From positions 1 to 64,000 of the forward strand of contig NZ_LBBT01000184.1 of the NCBI RefSeq assembly GCF_001006285.1: 64,000 nucleotides of DNA, in the 5' to 3' direction. The stretch comes from Paraclostridium benzoelyticum. GTDB lineage: Bacteria > Bacillota > Clostridia > Peptostreptococcales > Peptostreptococcaceae. The notes beneath the pieces are model-generated. The model did no database searches and was not told the DNA's origin. It was given only the letters and a program-made list of their open reading frames with translations. The translations under genes and the position numbers were made by a program. Position 1 is the first letter of the stretch; each line of letters begins with the position of its first letter. Shown piece by piece: positions 27,490 to 36,878 of this stretch.

Positions 27490-29403
27490 CTATTCTAAAT
27501 TAAAATCTATATTAACAATAAATAAATCACCTATTATATCTACTTTTAAATTTCCATCTTGAGCTTCTATAAATCCCTTAGCTATCGCAAGCCCAAGTCC
27601 AGATCCTTCAGTATTTCTTGATAAGTCTCCTCTTGTAAATCTTTCAGTTATTTCATCTGGATTAAAGTTAAGCTTGTACTTAGATACATTCTTAAAACTT
27701 ATATATACCTTATCATTTATTGCTTCTAAGTCTAAATATACTCTAGTTCCCTCTAAAGAATATTTCAGTATGTTAGAAATTATATTTTCAAATACTCTAA
27801 AAGTCTTTTTACCATCTGCTAATATGTATACCTCATGATCAGGTGTATTCACTATAAATTCTAGTTTAGATTCACCTATATATTCTTCCATCTCTACTAG
27901 AGTTTGAGTAAGTAATTGGTTTATATCTGTTTTCTCTATATCTAATTCTATATTGTTACTTCCAATCTTAGATGCTTCAAATAAGTCCTCGATTAAGACT
28001 TTTAATCTTTGAGACCTTTTATCTAAAACTTGTATATAATCCTTTATGTAATCAGGTTGTATATCTTCATTTTTCATTAAACTTATATAGTTAATCATAG
28101 CTGTAAGAGGAGTTTTTAAATCATGAGATACATTTGTGATAAGTTCATTTTTCATTCTCTCACTTTTTACTCTTTCTTCAACTGCTACATTTATAGTTTG
28201 TCCCATTTCATTTATGTCGCATACTATATCATTAAATAATGAATCTTTCTTTATCTCTATTTTATATTCTATATTTCCATCTTTTATTTCAGAAATTCCA
28301 TTTCTTATTTTTTCAATCTTTTTTACTTTATCTATTATAACTAAAATAGCAATTATGCATAAAGTTATATATATAAACGGAGCAATATACATTATAAATT
28401 CATTTACTATGTAATTATCCTCTGATATAAAAATTGAAATAACTTGCATTAATAATACTAGTATAAAAACCCATATATATTTTATTATAGTGTACAATGT
28501 AGCATTTTTTATCTTTAAATCCTCTATTTTTTTTACTATTAACGTCTTAGAAAATAACCTACCTTCTTGATTTTCGCCTCTCAATAATTGACTTGAATAA
28601 TATACAATATAAAGTAATCCTGTGTTAATAATAGGATAAAAAATACTCCATCCATATACTTCAGATTGTAATATTGATAATATTAAGGCTAATAAAATTA
28701 ATAATAAATTTGTAAATATAACTTTCTTATTTAGATTTTTATTCTTCATTATATATAAAGCTAAGTATGCGACTAATATTATTAATGCAATTATTTTAGA
28801 GTATATAAAAATCTTTGCATCTCTATTATTTTTAGTAAATTGTATATATCTTATATATAAAGGTTCCTTATCGTTAGTATTTTTATACTCTCGTATATCA
28901 TAAGTGTATGGTATCGCTATATAAGTGCTAACATCCTCTTTTCTTGCTTGTGATAAGTTTCCAAAATTCTTGGTAGATACTCTAACTTTCTCCCCATCTA
29001 TTAGCTTATACATAGTGTTTTGTTTGAAGTTAATTTCATATATCTCTGCATAGTTTTCTACAGATTTCATATATTTATTAAATTCAAAAATATTATTCGA
29101 ATATACTTCCTTACTTTTATTATTCATAACAAATATCTGAGCACAAGTGTTATTAGAAATAAATTCTCGGCTTTCATTTCTATAATTAATCATTTTTTCG
29201 CTTGCATTATCTCCAACTACTGTATATACAGAATTCGTTGCTATTTCATACAAAGCTCGTTCGAACTCATAGCTTTTATAAAAATCTTTATTTAAATAGT
29301 CTATATAAAAATATATATTTTGAATATTAGCGCCAATTATACTTATACAAAAACATATAACTAACGCTGCTAAATTTTTACGTCTTATCAATTTTATATC
29401 CAA
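27490..29403 (-). CDS. Sensor histidine kinase
   Basis: 637 residues. Membrane span near 10-30, an extracytoplasmic sensor of about 160 residues, then a block of about six spans (195-360), a HAMP-like linker, the HisKA motif NVSHDLKTPLTAM near 425 and an ATPase domain with NIISNILKYS and GSGLGLAIAKG. The start is a TTG at 29401-29403 directly after GGGGAG; another TTG at 29391 would be better spaced. Overlaps the response-regulator gene upstream by 26 nt. No transporter is adjacent, so the target genes are unknown. Confidence 0.88.
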   Translation of the reverse strand: MDIKLIRRKNLAALVICFCISIIGANIQNIYFYIDYLNKDFYKSYEFERALYEIATNSVYTVVGDNASEKMINYRNESREFISNNTCAQIFVMNNKSKEVYSNNIFEFNKYMKSVENYAEIYEINFKQNTMYKLIDGEKVRVSTKNFGNLSQARKEDVSTYIAIPYTYDIREYKNTNDKEPLYIRYIQFTKNNRDAKIFIYSKIIALIILVAYLALYIMKNKNLNKKVIFTNLLLILLALILSILQSEVYGWSIFYPIINTGLLYIVYYSSQLLRGENQEGRLFSKTLIVKKIEDLKIKNATLYTIIKYIWVFILVLLMQVISIFISEDNYIVNEFIMYIAPFIYITLCIIAILVIIDKVKKIEKIRNGISEIKDGNIEYKIEIKKDSLFNDIVCDINEMGQTINVAVEERVKSERMKNELITNVSHDLKTPLTAMINYISLMKNEDIQPDYIKDYIQVLDKRSQRLKVLIEDLFEASKIGSNNIELDIEKTDINQLLTQTLVEMEEYIGESKLEFIVNTPDHEVYILADGKKTFRVFENIISNILKYSLEGTRVYLDLEAINDKVYISFKNVSKYKLNFNPDEITERFTRGDLSRNTEGSGLGLAIAKGFIEAQDGNLKVDIIGDLFIVNIDFNLE

Positions 29404-30076
29404 CTCCCCATACCACCTTTATATATTTTGGATCTTTAGGATTTATTTCTATTTTTTCTCTTATCCTTCTTATATGTACTGCTATTGTTCTGTCACAATT
29501 ATATCCAGGTTCTTCCCAGATACTTTCATATAGTTGCCTAGATGAAAATACTCTTCCTTGATTTTTTAATAACATTTCTAATATCTTATATTCCATTGGA
29601 GTTAACTTTACTATTTCCCCATCTACTGTAACTTTTTTACTAGCATTATCAAGAACCAACGCTCCATTTTTTAATTCTTCTAGATTTTCTTGTTTGAAAT
29701 TTCCTAGTGCAATGTATCGTCTCAAATTAGACTTAACTCTCGCGACTAATTCTAGGGGGTTAAATGGTTTTGTTATATAATCATCCGCTCCCATGTTAAG
29801 CCCTATTATTTTATCTGTATCTTGAGTTTTTGCCGATACTAGTATAATTGGTATATTCTTTTGTTCTCTAATTTTTAATGTTGCACTTAATCCATCCATT
29901 TTTGGCATCATAATATCCATTAGAATTAGATGAATCTCCTTTTCAACTAATAGCTCTAATGCTTCTACTCCATCATAAGCCTTGTACACTTTTAACCCCT
30001 CGTTTTTTAAATGTATTTCCATAGATTTAACTATATCTTTATCATCATCAACTAATAATACATTCCCTTTTATCAT
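29378..30076 (-). CDS. OmpR-family response regulator
   Basis: 232 residues from the ATG at 30074-30076 (GAGGTGAGG seven nt upstream); an upstream in-frame ATG at 30097 would place that ribosome site inside the gene. Receiver domain with acidic pair VDDDKD and phospho-Asp in LILMDIMMPKMDG, Ser/Thr VSAK and the switch Lys in DDYITKPF. The C-terminal winged helix ends IREKIEINPKDPKYIKVVWGVGYKI. First gene of a two-gene operon with the overlapping kinase. Confidence 0.92.
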   Translation of the reverse strand: MIKGNVLLVDDDKDIVKSMEIHLKNEGLKVYKAYDGVEALELLVEKEIHLILMDIMMPKMDGLSATLKIREQKNIPIILVSAKTQDTDKIIGLNMGADDYITKPFNPLELVARVKSNLRRYIALGNFKQENLEELKNGALVLDNASKKVTVDGEIVKLTPMEYKILEMLLKNQGRVFSSRQLYESIWEEPGYNCDRTIAVHIRRIREKIEINPKDPKYIKVVWGVGYKIDKT

Positions 30077-30187
30077 TTTCCTCACCTCGCTTATCATTTT
30101 ACCATGTTTATAAATAATAGTATAAGAACTATTCTTTAAGATAAAATCAATGATTTATTAAGATTTTATTAATATTTATAAGCAAAT

Positions 30188-30224
30188 AAAAAATCACCCT
30201 TAATTGAAATAAGAGTGATTTTAA
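30188..30224 (-). terminator. Terminator after the MBL pseudogene
   Basis: Stem AAATCACCCTTA / TAAGAGTGATTT with one mismatch and a T-run on the minus strand. Confidence 0.65.
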
Positions 30225-30235
30225 TAAAAGTAAAT

Positions 30236-30855
30236 TTACATACTAATATTGTTTAATGAGTTTTTTATATCTGTATTACATATCCCAACATGATAGCATA
30301 TAACTCTATCAATATCATAATTTAATAGCTTTTTAATAGATTTTTTAGCTTCTTTCATATCCAAAGTATACTGCGGATTTGCCATACACAATTTATTATT
30401 TTCAATAACTAAAGCATCTCCAGCTATTAGTGTTTTACTTTCCTTGATGTAAATTGATATATGACCTGGAGTTTCAATTATCTCAACCCCACCGCAACAA
30501 TTAGACTTATCACCATCATTTAACTCTATATCTACATCAGCATTTTCTACTGATTCCAATTTCTTTTGAAAATTAAGTGCCCCTTCTTTTGGTTCTTCTG
30601 ACAAACTATAATAATTGACTCTGTTTGTTGAAGTCTTAATGATTTTTCTTTTCCATTAATATAACTTTCATCTTTTTCTGATGCTAATATTTTTATATTA
30701 GAATACTTTGACTTTAAATCAGCAGCTGACCCCATATGATCAAAATCATGATGCATTATAATTAACTTCGTCAGTTTACTTAAATATATATTTTTGTTTT
30801 GAACACTATTCTATTAATCTTAGAAATTTAGGATATCCGCAGTCAATGTATTCAT
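30236..30855 (-). pseudogene. MBL-fold metallohydrolase, decayed
   Basis: Remains of a metallo-beta-lactamase-fold hydrolase. The original start is visible (GGAGGTAGAGGC before ATG at 30853-30855, reading MNTLTADILNF), followed by three in-frame stops within a shortened N-terminal region. The zinc motif MHHDFDHMG is at about 30756. Around 30605-30615 the frame shifts by one base: LRLQQTES is in one frame and SEEPKEGALNFQKK continues in another. The C-terminal half keeps ETPGHISIYI and AGDAL. So it has an internal deletion, nonsense codons and a frameshift. The terminator is still present. Sequencing error cannot explain all three lesions. Confidence 0.85.
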
Positions 30856-31083
30856 GCCTCTACCTCCATAATTACAAATCATTTTATATAGATTATAACT
30901 ATATCACCCCCACATTCAAGGTCTTATGATTATAAATACTTAGGTACTATTCTTAAGCATATTCAAAATATATCTATTTTTTAATTTCCTTAAATCTTAT
31001 CTAACCTCATACTAGCTATAAATTACCAAGTTTAATGTATTAAGGTTACTTCATTCTATCCGTAACTATTTTCCTTAATTAAA

Positions 31084-34000
31084 TTATACAATCTCATAAT
31101 TAGTATATTTTTTTAATATAGCACTCGAACTACTTCCTTTTGAATCTAAACATGATCTTGAACCAAAAACTAAAAATACATCTTTTGCTCTTGATACTGC
31201 TACATTCATTAAACTCTCATTATGATTTATAAAAAAACAACCATCATTATCGCCATATACAGTAGATAAAATTATTACCTTTCTTTCAGCGCCTTGAAAG
31301 GTATGAACAGTTCCTATAGAAACATTTTTTGATGCTTTTCCTAAATATTTTTCCAATTGCTTTTTTAATATTTTCACCTGAGCTTTAAATGGAGTAATTA
31401 TAGCTATTATTTCATTCTCCTTTATATCACCACTGTTATTATATGAATTTATTATTACTTGATAATTTTGTGATATCCATTTCGCAATTTCTTCAGCTTC
31501 CATTTTATTAACTCTACTACCTCCCTTTTTTTCCGATGTGCTTACTTTAATATTTTTATACCCCATATGAGGATATTTCTTAATAGGATATTTCTTATCC
31601 TCACTTCCATTCCCCCTACAAGGCTTCAACCTCCCTTTATATACTAATTCATTACAATATGCAATTATTTCGTTATAACATCTTCTATGTTCACTTAAAA
31701 ATAATCCTTTCTCATACTTATCATATTTGCATGAGTTAACTGCAACCTTCATCACACTTGATTGAGAGCAGTTTTGTCCTGTTATCTTTAGTCTTTCAAA
31801 ACTTAAATTTTGATTTACAACATTATTCTTTATTGCTAATGATTCGTCTAAAGCAGCATTTATTCCCCAGACTGGAGGTATTTGTTTTTCATCTCCTACT
31901 ATAATAGCCTTTTTAGCAAGTGCGAAAGATGCCGCTGCATCTTCAGGCGAAACTTGACCTGCCTCATCTACTATTAATAAATCAATAAAATTATATAAGT
32001 AATTATCTATTTTTTCATTTTTATTGTAAATCTTGAATTGTCCTGGAAGCATAAAAAACGTCATTACCATACATGGGGTAACCATCGCCAGTCTATGATA
32101 TAAAGATGATATAACATTAGAATACGTTGTACCTCTTTGCTTTTCTGTCAAATAATCCTCTTTAAGAAGCCATCTACATTCATAATAATGGACTGCTAAC
32201 CAGAATTCTATATATCTCACACTGGTATCTAAATAGTCATTTACTTTTAATATAGAACATTCATTTATATATTTATTGACTTTACTTTCACTTTCATTAT
32301 TATATTTTAATAACTCTGTAAAACTTAATTTAATTTTTTCTTGAAGAATTTTTAAACGATTTAATTCATCTTCACTATTTTCTATGCTTTTCTTTATTAT
32401 TTTTACTTCTTCATTATAATCAATTTTTTCTTTGTTTAAATGATTAATTAACCTAACATAATAAGCATAAATATCATCTATAGAGTTAAAATTATCCATG
32501 AGTTCATATTCATACGATTCTATATAAATCTGCAAATGAATTTTTATTTTTCTCGTGAAGACCTTAAATCTACTTAGTACCCTAACATACCAAGGCAATT
32601 TCGAATATATATTTTCCCATTCTACTGTTCTCTTTCTATACTCATATATTTTATTTTCATTTATTTCTAACTTATATTTGAAATCATATATCTTATTCTT
32701 ACTTTGTAATATTTTATCATCTATATTCTGAATGTATTTATCTAAACTTACTTCACCGATTACATCTCTTAAATCTTGTAATTCTTGTATAACTTTATTT
32801 TTTATTTTATCAATATTAATAATTTCGTCATGCAATATCTTTTTACATGCATGTATATCCTTAATTTCACTATCAAAATATTTAGATGCATTAAACAACA
32901 TCTTTTCTTCTGACTTAACTATATTTTCACTAGAATCTATATCTTCTGCAAATAAATTACCTCTATTACTAGTACACTGATACCCCTTTTTCACGGATTC
33001 ATCCTTCTTTGTACTTGATGGAAAATAAGTTGCAAAACTGTTGATACCTTCAATCCAACGCATTTCTAAATTTTTAATCCCTTTTGGTAAGATTCCACCA
33101 AATGAGTCTATAATATTAGTTACAGCTTGATTATTGGTAGATGATGCAACTATTACCGGAGCTTTTTCTTCTTTTATAGCATTCTTAACATATAAATCTG
33201 CCACTATAGACTGTAATAAAGTGGTCTTTCCTGTTCCTGGTGGTCCACTTATAGCCAATAGATCTCCATCTTTTATTTCTGAAAAGTGATTAAGTGCTTC
33301 CCTCTGTGATTCAGAAAGAGGATACTCTCCTCCCATTTGACCCTTATGTTCTTTCATCTTTAAATAAGAATCGTTCGGTATTAATTCCATAGATTTTTCA
33401 ATACTCGGAGTTATAAATTTTTCATATAATAACTTAGAAGTATCGTTTTTTAATATATCTTTATATAAAGCTTCAATGTGAAAAGATGCATTTACTGTAT
33501 CATCTAAAATAATATATATATTTTCTTCAAGTTCAATATTTTCATTATTAAAGTTCAATGTATTTTCATCATATTTAGATTTAATAACATACTCATAGAA
33601 ATCTTTTGTATAATTAAAATAATCTTTCCAACTTTCTATTTTTTCTCTTTGACCAGTACTATTTGATAGAAAATCATCAATATCTTCTACATTGCCTAAA
33701 CTTAATTGTGGTTCTATCATAGGAGATAAAAATTCTCTAGGTATCCACGGATGTTTTTCACTCATACTTAAATTTCCGTCTTTATCAATATTCGCTGGCA
33801 TATATAATATACCAGTTAAACTTTTTAACCTATTATTTAATACTCTTGTATCTATAAATTTAGTTTTTATAACCTTTGATATTATTATTACATCTATGCT
33901 TTTATCTTTTGAGCCTCTATTTTCCTTACTAGATAACTGCAGTTTGTTTACAATATCTAAATCAATAGTACCTCTATATAAATCTATCTTATCAATAATC

Positions 34001-34092
34001 TCATATTTATTGTCTAGATTTTTTATATCAATAAATCCTTGGTTTTTTGCAATTAAAGCACTTCTAAAATACCTAGTTATGTTGTTAATCAT
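31084..34092 (-). CDS. UPF1-like superfamily 1 helicase
   Basis: 1002 residues. An N-terminal region of about 260 residues has no domain I recognise. The SF1 helicase core follows: motif I GPPGTGKTTLL near 284, motif II LLIVDEAGQVSPED near 695, motif III VGDEKQIPPV, motif IV/V LSEHRRC and TVHTFQGAERKVIILS, and motif VI NVAVSRAKD. About 300 residues of Lys/Glu-rich coiled-coil-like sequence are inserted between motifs I and II. It should unwind or translocate on nucleic acid with ATP. Transcribed alone; large solitary helicases of this kind are sometimes defence proteins, but nothing adjacent proves it. Confidence 0.85.
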   Translation of the reverse strand: MINNITRYFRSALIAKNQGFIDIKNLDNKYEIIDKIDLYRGTIDLDIVNKLQLSSKENRGSKDKSIDVIIISKVIKTKFIDTRVLNNRLKSLTGILYMPANIDKDGNLSMSEKHPWIPREFLSPMIEPQLSLGNVEDIDDFLSNSTGQREKIESWKDYFNYTKDFYEYVIKSKYDENTLNFNNENIELEENIYIILDDTVNASFHIEALYKDILKNDTSKLLYEKFITPSIEKSMELIPNDSYLKMKEHKGQMGGEYPLSESQREALNHFSEIKDGDLLAISGPPGTGKTTLLQSIVADLYVKNAIKEEKAPVIVASSTNNQAVTNIIDSFGGILPKGIKNLEMRWIEGINSFATYFPSSTKKDESVKKGYQCTSNRGNLFAEDIDSSENIVKSEEKMLFNASKYFDSEIKDIHACKKILHDEIINIDKIKNKVIQELQDLRDVIGEVSLDKYIQNIDDKILQSKNKIYDFKYKLEINENKIYEYRKRTVEWENIYSKLPWYVRVLSRFKVFTRKIKIHLQIYIESYEYELMDNFNSIDDIYAYYVRLINHLNKEKIDYNEEVKIIKKSIENSEDELNRLKILQEKIKLSFTELLKYNNESESKVNKYINECSILKVNDYLDTSVRYIEFWLAVHYYECRWLLKEDYLTEKQRGTTYSNVISSLYHRLAMVTPCMVMTFFMLPGQFKIYNKNEKIDNYLYNFIDLLIVDEAGQVSPEDAAASFALAKKAIIVGDEKQIPPVWGINAALDESLAIKNNVVNQNLSFERLKITGQNCSQSSVMKVAVNSCKYDKYEKGLFLSEHRRCYNEIIAYCNELVYKGRLKPCRGNGSEDKKYPIKKYPHMGYKNIKVSTSEKKGGSRVNKMEAEEIAKWISQNYQVIINSYNNSGDIKENEIIAIITPFKAQVKILKKQLEKYLGKASKNVSIGTVHTFQGAERKVIILSTVYGDNDGCFFINHNESLMNVAVSRAKDVFLVFGSRSCLDSKGSSSSAILKKYTNYEIV

Positions 34093-34178
34093 TTATTACG
34101 CCCCATTTTAATGTTATTTTATTTATACTTTAACATTTTATTACATTTTTTTCCATATTTTGTGTTTATGACGTAAAT

Positions 34179-34213
34179 AAAAGCACATTGATAAAATTAT
34201 CAATGTGCTTTTC
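34179..34213. terminator. Terminator of ABC operon, CACATTGA type
   Basis: AAAAGCACATTGATA / TATCAATGTGCTTTT, a perfect 15-bp stem with a 4-nt loop between the ABC operon's last gene and the helicase promoter region. Confidence 0.88.
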
Positions 34214-34284
34214 ATAGGTCTCGCTAATATGCTAACTCCAAGAAATAATAACTACTTCTTTCTTCTATTCTAATTGTTATATAA

Positions 34285-34641
34285 TTATATATCACTAAAA
34301 AAGTCATCTATTTCATCATCTTTATTTTCTGGTACTCTTTCTAAATATATACTTTTTTCTTTTATTTCTTCTTTGACTTCTGTTATATAATATATCTTTT
34401 TAACTATATATCCTAAAGTAATTAAAGATATTGTGTAAAATACAAATGGTGTAACTGTAACTAAGTAATAATTTATTACTTCTACTAACTCCTTTTTAGG
34501 ATCAAATCCCTCTTTAACTAAATCTGATATGTAAACATTTGATTTATATATAATAAATATAGTGCTTAGAGCCATTAATATTGCACATATATATAATATA
34601 ACTGTGAGCTTTGGTACCTTTTTTATATCTGACGATTTCAT
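34285..34641 (-). CDS. Small two-span membrane protein
   Basis: 118 residues I do not recognise. Two hydrophobic spans (about 12-32 and 55-80) with a short outside loop rich in Lys/Asp, and an acidic cytosolic tail ending VPENKDDEIDDFFSDI. It is the third gene of the ABC exporter operon, 40 nt after the ATPase gene, with its own AGGAGG site, so it probably assists or regulates the transporter or belongs to the same immunity response. Confidence 0.7.
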   Translation of the reverse strand: MKSSDIKKVPKLTVILYICAILMALSTIFIIYKSNVYISDLVKEGFDPKKELVEVINYYLVTVTPFVFYTISLITLGYIVKKIYYITEVKEEIKEKSIYLERVPENKDDEIDDFFSDI

Positions 34642-34681
34642 AACATCCTCCTATCATATACTGTGTTTAATTTATTTTCTA

Positions 34682-35377
34682 TTATTTGTCAGTATTAACT
34701 TTTTCCTTTTCATCTTTTATAAATAATAATTTTCCAGATTTTAATCCCCAAATTTCATCAAGGTATGAACACACTTTCTTTGAGTGAGTAACAATGATAA
34801 CACACTTGTTATGTTTATGAGCTAATGATACTAGAATATCCATAATCTTTTCTTCAGTTTCATTATCAAGATTTCCAGTTGGTTCATCGGCAATTATTAT
34901 ATCTGGATTATGTGATAGCGCTCTAGCTATCCCAATTCTTTGTTGCTCTCCTCCTGATAAATTTAAAATTTTTCTATTTACTTTATCAGAATCAATACCT
35001 ACATCCTGTAGTAAACCATCTATGTATTTATCTTTGTTTTCCTGCTTAGAGTTGCTTATATTCATAGATAATAATATATTTTCTTTAGCCGTAGCATTTA
35101 ATAGTAAATTGTATCCTTGAAATATAACCCCTATATCCTTTGCTCTATATAAATCTCTATCTATATTTTTCAAACTGTTATCCTTGTATAAAACTTCTCC
35201 ACTTTTACATGTATCAAGCCCTGATATTAATGATAATAAAGTACTTTTACCCGCTCCCGATTTTCCTATTATTCCATATACTTTTCCTTTTTCAAAATCT
35301 ATATTTATATCATCAAAAACATTTCTCTTAGCACCTTCATATCTATAACTTACATCCTTTAAACTTAGTAAACTCAT
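34682..35377 (-). CDS. ABC transporter ATPase (MacB/LolD-like)
   Basis: 231 residues. Walker A GKSGAGKST near 38, Q-loop FQGYN, signature LSGGEQQRIGIARAL near 140, Walker B IIIADEPTGN and H-loop VTHS. It powers the FtsX-type permease encoded four bases upstream. Family role: antimicrobial peptide or lipid-linked substrate export, or mechanotransmission. The operon carries the same upstream direct repeat as the neighbouring two-component operon. Confidence 0.92.
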   Translation of the reverse strand: MSLLSLKDVSYRYEGAKRNVFDDINIDFEKGKVYGIIGKSGAGKSTLLSLISGLDTCKSGEVLYKDNSLKNIDRDLYRAKDIGVIFQGYNLLLNATAKENILLSMNISNSKQENKDKYIDGLLQDVGIDSDKVNRKILNLSGGEQQRIGIARALSHNPDIIIADEPTGNLDNETEEKIMDILVSLAHKHNKCVIIVTHSKKVCSYLDEIWGLKSGKLLFIKDEKEKVNTDK

Positions 35378-35381
35378 ATCA

Positions 35382-36779
35382 TTAATTCCTTTCTGTTAGT
35401 ATTTTTCTTGGTTCATATCTATTTATATATAAAATGCCTATACCAGCAGATACTACTCCTAGTAATAATGCTATTAGTGTAATGATTAAAATAGCTTCTC
35501 CACTTAAAAATACGTCTAATTTTTCTAAAGCTGGTGCTGTTGTACTTGGACCCCCAAACCCAACAGTCATACTCATTGATTCAGCTTGTTTTTGAGCATC
35601 TATTTGTCCTTGTAAAAGCATATTTGAAACTGGTTGAGCGCATATGCTTCCAATGGTTAATCCTATGCTTAAAGAAATAAGTATCATAGATAGTGTTTCA
35701 AAGATTAAACCTAACGCAACTTTGCCTTTTTTCATACCCATAGCTCTTAAAACACCTATTTCGTATTTTCTTTCGCGAATAGCTAAAATAGAAATTAAAA
35801 CTAGTATGCTTCCTCCAAATCCTAAAACTAAAGTCATAAATATCTTTGAAATATTTTTTAATCCTTCTACAGGTTTAACAATACTATTGTAACTACTTGC
35901 ATCTACAGATAAATCAAATAAATCACTTAATCCCATCTCATGAGCTTCTTTATTAAACTCATCTACTAAATCTGGATCTTTTAAGTAATATTTTGCATCC
36001 ATAGTAACTAAATCTTCTTCAGATTTTTCATCATACAATTTTAAAGTATCATATGTTGTAATAATCTCATTGCTTCTATTTAACATATGATGCTTAATTC
36101 CATAATCATTAGACTGTGCTCCATCATAATATATTCCTGATATAGTTAAATCTAGTGACTCTAAATTATCTGGATCTTGAGGATTTTTAATTTGCATCTT
36201 ATCCCCAACCTTTAAGTTATTTAACTTTGCAAACTCTTTACTAACCATAGCTTCATTATTTTTTTGTGGCATTTTACCTTCTATGATTTTTCTTGTTCCA
36301 TTTTTAAATTCCTTTTTACCATCATTACTAAGTCCTCCTAAAACATTTAAGTTTGGACTTTTTTTAAGGTTTGAGTTACCACCAATAGCTACAACATTGC
36401 TCAAATCCAAATCATCTGAACCCTCTGGTTGATCTAAAGCTTTAATCTTATCACTATAACCACTAAATGTTAAACTAAATATAGTTTCCTTAATATACTT
36501 TGATTTAGAAAGTTTTTCTTTAATATCGTTAGGTACTCCTTTATTTAACTCCTCAACTTTTCCTTCGTTTATTTTTTCCTGTGTCTTCTCCATATTTGAC
36601 TGTATAAAAACTTCAGCTCCAAATCTATTTTTATAATCATTTATTATCTCATTAGATGTTGTATTAATAAGAATAGATATAGCTGTACAAGAAAGTATAG
36701 CTGTCATTATAATTCCTAATAATGTATTTCGCCCCTTATTCCTTGATAAATTTTTTAATGCATTTTTAAAAATATACAT
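35382..36779 (-). CDS. ABC transporter permease, MacB/FtsX type
   Basis: 465 residues: one N-terminal span (about 17-40), a periplasmic-type extracytoplasmic domain of about 270 residues (MacB core-like), then three C-terminal spans containing the FtsX motif REIGVLRAMG-like KYEIGVLRAMGMKKGKVALG near 340. It likely dimerises with two ATPases. First gene of the operon. It follows the histidine kinase by 100 nt, with the direct-repeat operator in between. RBS AAAGGAG. Confidence 0.9.
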   Translation of the reverse strand: MYIFKNALKNLSRNKGRNTLLGIIMTAILSCTAISILINTTSNEIINDYKNRFGAEVFIQSNMEKTQEKINEGKVEELNKGVPNDIKEKLSKSKYIKETIFSLTFSGYSDKIKALDQPEGSDDLDLSNVVAIGGNSNLKKSPNLNVLGGLSNDGKKEFKNGTRKIIEGKMPQKNNEAMVSKEFAKLNNLKVGDKMQIKNPQDPDNLESLDLTISGIYYDGAQSNDYGIKHHMLNRSNEIITTYDTLKLYDEKSEEDLVTMDAKYYLKDPDLVDEFNKEAHEMGLSDLFDLSVDASSYNSIVKPVEGLKNISKIFMTLVLGFGGSILVLISILAIRERKYEIGVLRAMGMKKGKVALGLIFETLSMILISLSIGLTIGSICAQPVSNMLLQGQIDAQKQAESMSMTVGFGGPSTTAPALEKLDVFLSGEAILIITLIALLLGVVSAGIGILYINRYEPRKILTERN

Positions 36780-36833
36780 ATGAAATTCTCCTTTTCTTTA
36801 GGTTTTACTATAAGTAAATTATAATAAATATAT

Positions 36834-36851
36834 TGTTTACTCAATGTTAAC
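36834..36851. promoter_or_regulatory. Direct-repeat operator upstream of ABC operon
   Basis: TGTTTACTCAATGTTAAC: TGTTTAC and TGTTAAC spaced 11 bp, one helical turn, the usual pattern for OmpR-family regulators. It lies 55 nt upstream of the permease start and is nearly identical to 38753-38770. Confidence 0.75.
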
Positions 36852-36878
36852 CCTCACCTTAAAATCTAAAAATAAATA

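Noticed and set aside
30110-30235. Possible small RNA between the response regulator and the MBL remnant
   Set aside because: Only a terminator hairpin is present; no promoter-like pair upstream of it on either strand.
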